Shown: one piece after another, positions 61,608 to 64,000 of the stretch
Layout: each line of letters opens with the position of its first letter
Numbering within the stretch: the first letter of the stretch is position 1
From: Hydractinia symbiolongicarpus
Lineage: Eukaryota > Cnidaria > Hydrozoa > Anthoathecata > Hydractiniidae
Assembly (NCBI RefSeq): GCF_029227915.1
Contig: NC_079882.1
Coordinates: forward strand, 30,186,001 to 30,250,000
DNA length: 64,000 bases
Direction: 5' to 3'
The notes under the pieces: generated by a model
What the model saw: the letters and a program-made list of their open reading frames with translations, nothing else
Databases searched by the model: none
Told to the model about the DNA's origin: nothing
Made by a program: the position numbers and the translations under genes

Positions 61608-64000
61608 TATCACATTTTTAATGTCAAAGTCCAAAATCAGTTGAATTAAGTCTCACAGTCAATCGGTTCACTGTTAAACGCGATGCAACCTTGGAATATC
61701 AGAAACATATCCCTAAATACATGTTGGTACGAATATGTTGCGCAACTGTTGTAACTCAAACGCACTGATACTGCTAGAAAGTCAATGAAATGTAGTTTTT
61801 GAAACTGTCTCTATTTCTTCAGCGCGCGCTAACGGCAAGGATTGCTCCCACAGTAAAAAATGACTTATTTATCCAAATTTTAAAATGAGGCGCTACCACA
61901 GCGCCCAGTGTAATCGCTGAGTTCTAGCAACCATGTCAGATTAAGAAGAATGCTATTTCTTGGAGTCCAATTATCTCTTTATCACATTTGTAAGGTCACA
62001 GTCTAAAATCAGTTCAATTAAGTCCCACAGTCAATCGTTTCACTGTTCAAAGCGATGAAACCTAGTACTATCAGAAACATATTGCTAAGTACATCTTAGT
62101 ACGAATATGTTGCGCAACCGTTGTAACTCAAACGCACTGATACCGCTAGAAAGTCAATGAAATGTAGTTTTTGAAACAGTCTCTATTTCTTCAGCGCGCG
62201 CTAACGGCAAGGATTGCTCCCACAGTAAAAAATGACTTATTTATCTACATTTTTTTATAAAGTGCAATCACAGCGCCCAGTGTAATCGTTGAGTTCAAGC
62301 AATCATGTAAAATTAAGAAAAATGTTACTTCTTGAAGTTCAATTGTCTCCTTTCTCACATTCTTGAGGTCAAAGTCCAAGGCAGTTCAGTTAAGTCCCAC
62401 AGTCAATTGTTTCACTGTTAAAAGCCATGCAACATAGTAATATCGGAAGCATAGCGCTAAATACATGTTGGTACGCATGTGTGACGCAGCCGTTGTAACT
62501 CAAACGCACTAATACCGTTAGAAAGTCAATGAGATAAAGTTTTTGAAACTCTCTCCATTTCCTCAGCGCGCGCCAACGGCTAAGAATGGTCCCACAGTAC
62601 AAAATGACTTATTTATCTAAACTTCTAAATGAAGCGCTACCGCAGCGCCCAGTGTAACCGCTGAATTCCAGCAATCAAGTCAAAATAAGAAGAATGTTAT
62701 TTCTTGGGGTCCAATTGGCTCATTTATCACATTTATAATGTCAAAGTCCAAAATCAGTTCAATTAAGTCTCACAGTCAATCGTTTCACTGTTAAACGCGA
62801 TGCAACCTTGTAATATCAGAAACGTATCGCTAAAACCATGTTCGTACGAATATGTTGCGCAAACGTTGTAACTCAAACGCACTGATACCGCTAGAAAGTC
62901 AATGAAATGTAGTTTTTGAAACTGTCTCTATTTCTTCAGCGCGCGCTAACGGCAAGGATTGCTCCCACAGTAAAAAATGACTTATTTATCTACATTTTTT
63001 TATAAAGTGCAATCACAGCGCCCAGTGTAATCGTTGAGTTCAAGCAATCATGTAAAATTAAGAAGAATGTTACTTCTTGAAGTTCAATTGTCTCCTTTCT
63101 CACATTCATGAGGTCAAAGTCCAAGGCAGTTCAGTTAAGTCCCACAGTCAATTGTTTCACTGTTAAAAGCCATGCAACATAGTAATATCGGAAGCATAGC
63201 GCCTAGTACATGTTGGTACGCATGTGTGACGCAGCCGTTGTAACTCAAACGCACTAATACCGTTAGAAAGTCAATGAGATAAAGTTTTTGAAACTCTCTC
63301 CATTTCCTCAGCGCGCGCCAACGGCTTAGAATGGTCCCACAGTACAAAATGACTTATTTATCTAAACTTCTAAATGAAGCGCTACCGCAGCGCCCAGTGT
63401 AACCGCTGAATTCCAGCAATCAAGTCAAAATAAGAAGAATGTTATTTCTTGGGGTCCAATTGGCTCATTTATCACATTTATAATGTCAAAGTCCAAAATC
63501 AGTTCAATTAAGTCTCACAGTCAATCGTTTCACTGTTAAACGCGATGCAACCTTGTAATATCAGAAACATATCGCTAAATACATGTTGGTACGAATATGT
63601 TGCGCAACTGTTGTAACTCAAACGCACTGATACTGCTAAAAAGTCAATGAAATGTAGTTTTTGAAACTGTCTCTATTTCTTCAGCGCGTGCTAACGGCAA
63701 GGATTGCTCCCACAGTAAAAAATGACTTATTTATCTAAATTTTAAAATGAAGCGCTACCACAGTGCCCAGTGTAATCGCTGAGTTCTAGCAACCATGTCA
63801 GATTAAGAAGAATGCTATTTCTTGGAGTGCAATTATCTCTTTATCACATTTGTAAGGTCACAGTCTAAAATCAGTTCAATTAATTCCCACAGTCACTCGT
63901 TTCACTGTTCAAAGCGATGAAACCTAGTACTATCAGAAACATATTGCTAAGTACATCTTAGTACGAATATGTTGCGAAACCGTTGAAACTCAAACGCACT

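Larger units (their letters stand above)
41259..64000 (+). repeat. Satellite array B, ~61 monomers, + orientation
   Basis: Same satellite family as array A, running off the window end. No gene is supported. The monomers at 41.3-44 kb are the most varied, including a class with TTGCTCTGTTGCAGCAATCA and GAACGTATTTTTTTGGAGT. From about 44.4 kb, nested duplications with 745-bp, 1,118-bp, 5.59-kb, 7.45-kb and 9.68-kb spacings dominate. Confidence 0.97.

Noticed and set aside
1163-63347. Many 60-86 codon open frames in both arrays
   Set aside because: They recur at the satellite period or its multiples, in the same phase and on both strands, start anywhere in the monomer and are opened and closed by single-base variants. 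They are repeat by-products.
1-64000. CENP-B-box-like motif that would mark centromeric satellite
   Set aside because: I looked for the TTCG-TTGGAA-CGGGA pattern in the monomer and did not see it. Centromere identity cannot be judged from this sequence.
1-64000. tRNA, rRNA or telomere repeats
   Set aside because: No cloverleaf with TTC-arm motifs, no rRNA-like conserved blocks and no TTAGGG-type runs were noticed.

Overview
The window reads as animal (probably invertebrate) nuclear DNA. About 92% of it is one satellite family with a monomer of about 372 bp, and embedded in it is a small decayed virus-like element. No bacterial gene organisation is visible. The capsid/packaging genes in the island resemble those of Polinton-like/adintovirus-type elements endogenous in invertebrate genomes. 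I cannot name the host species.

Layout: (1) 1-35,045 is a + oriented satellite array of about 94 monomers with nested higher-order repeats. (2) 34,818-35,905 is the left copy of a long terminal inverted repeat (TIR) of about 1.09 kb. Its outer 0.2 kb is satellite sequence and its inner 0.86 kb is unique. (3) 35,906-39,108 is the single-copy centre. The minus strand carries an intact 179-aa protein, a broken double-jelly-roll-like major capsid protein (MCP) and an intact A32-like packaging ATPase. The plus strand carries a divergently transcribed, fragmented second gene that may encode a structural protein. (4) 39,109-40,195 is the right TIR. (5) 39,968-41,247 is about 3.4 satellite monomers in the opposite (minus) orientation. 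(6) 41,247-41,259 is a fold-back junction where polarity returns to +. (7) 41,259-64,000 is a + satellite array of about 61 monomers, built from dimer, trimer and longer segmental duplications.

The main observation concerns the satellite and the element ends. The satellite meets the core on both sides at the same monomer phase but in opposite orientation, and the two flanking part-monomers share private variants. A plain insertion into a pre-existing array would give the same orientation on both sides. The data fit better if satellite monomers are part of the element's TIR, so the satellite may have grown out of the ends of a virus-like mobile element, or been captured by them. No DNA polymerase, integrase or protease gene is visible, so the element looks like a structural/packaging cassette only: non-autonomous or a remnant.

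How the genes would work together: the MCP would build the shell, the ATPase would pump DNA into it, and the 179-aa protein and the plus-strand gene are candidate minor capsid components. The MCP and the plus-strand gene are both interrupted, so this copy probably makes no particle. All statements about families come from recognising motifs by eye. No search was run.
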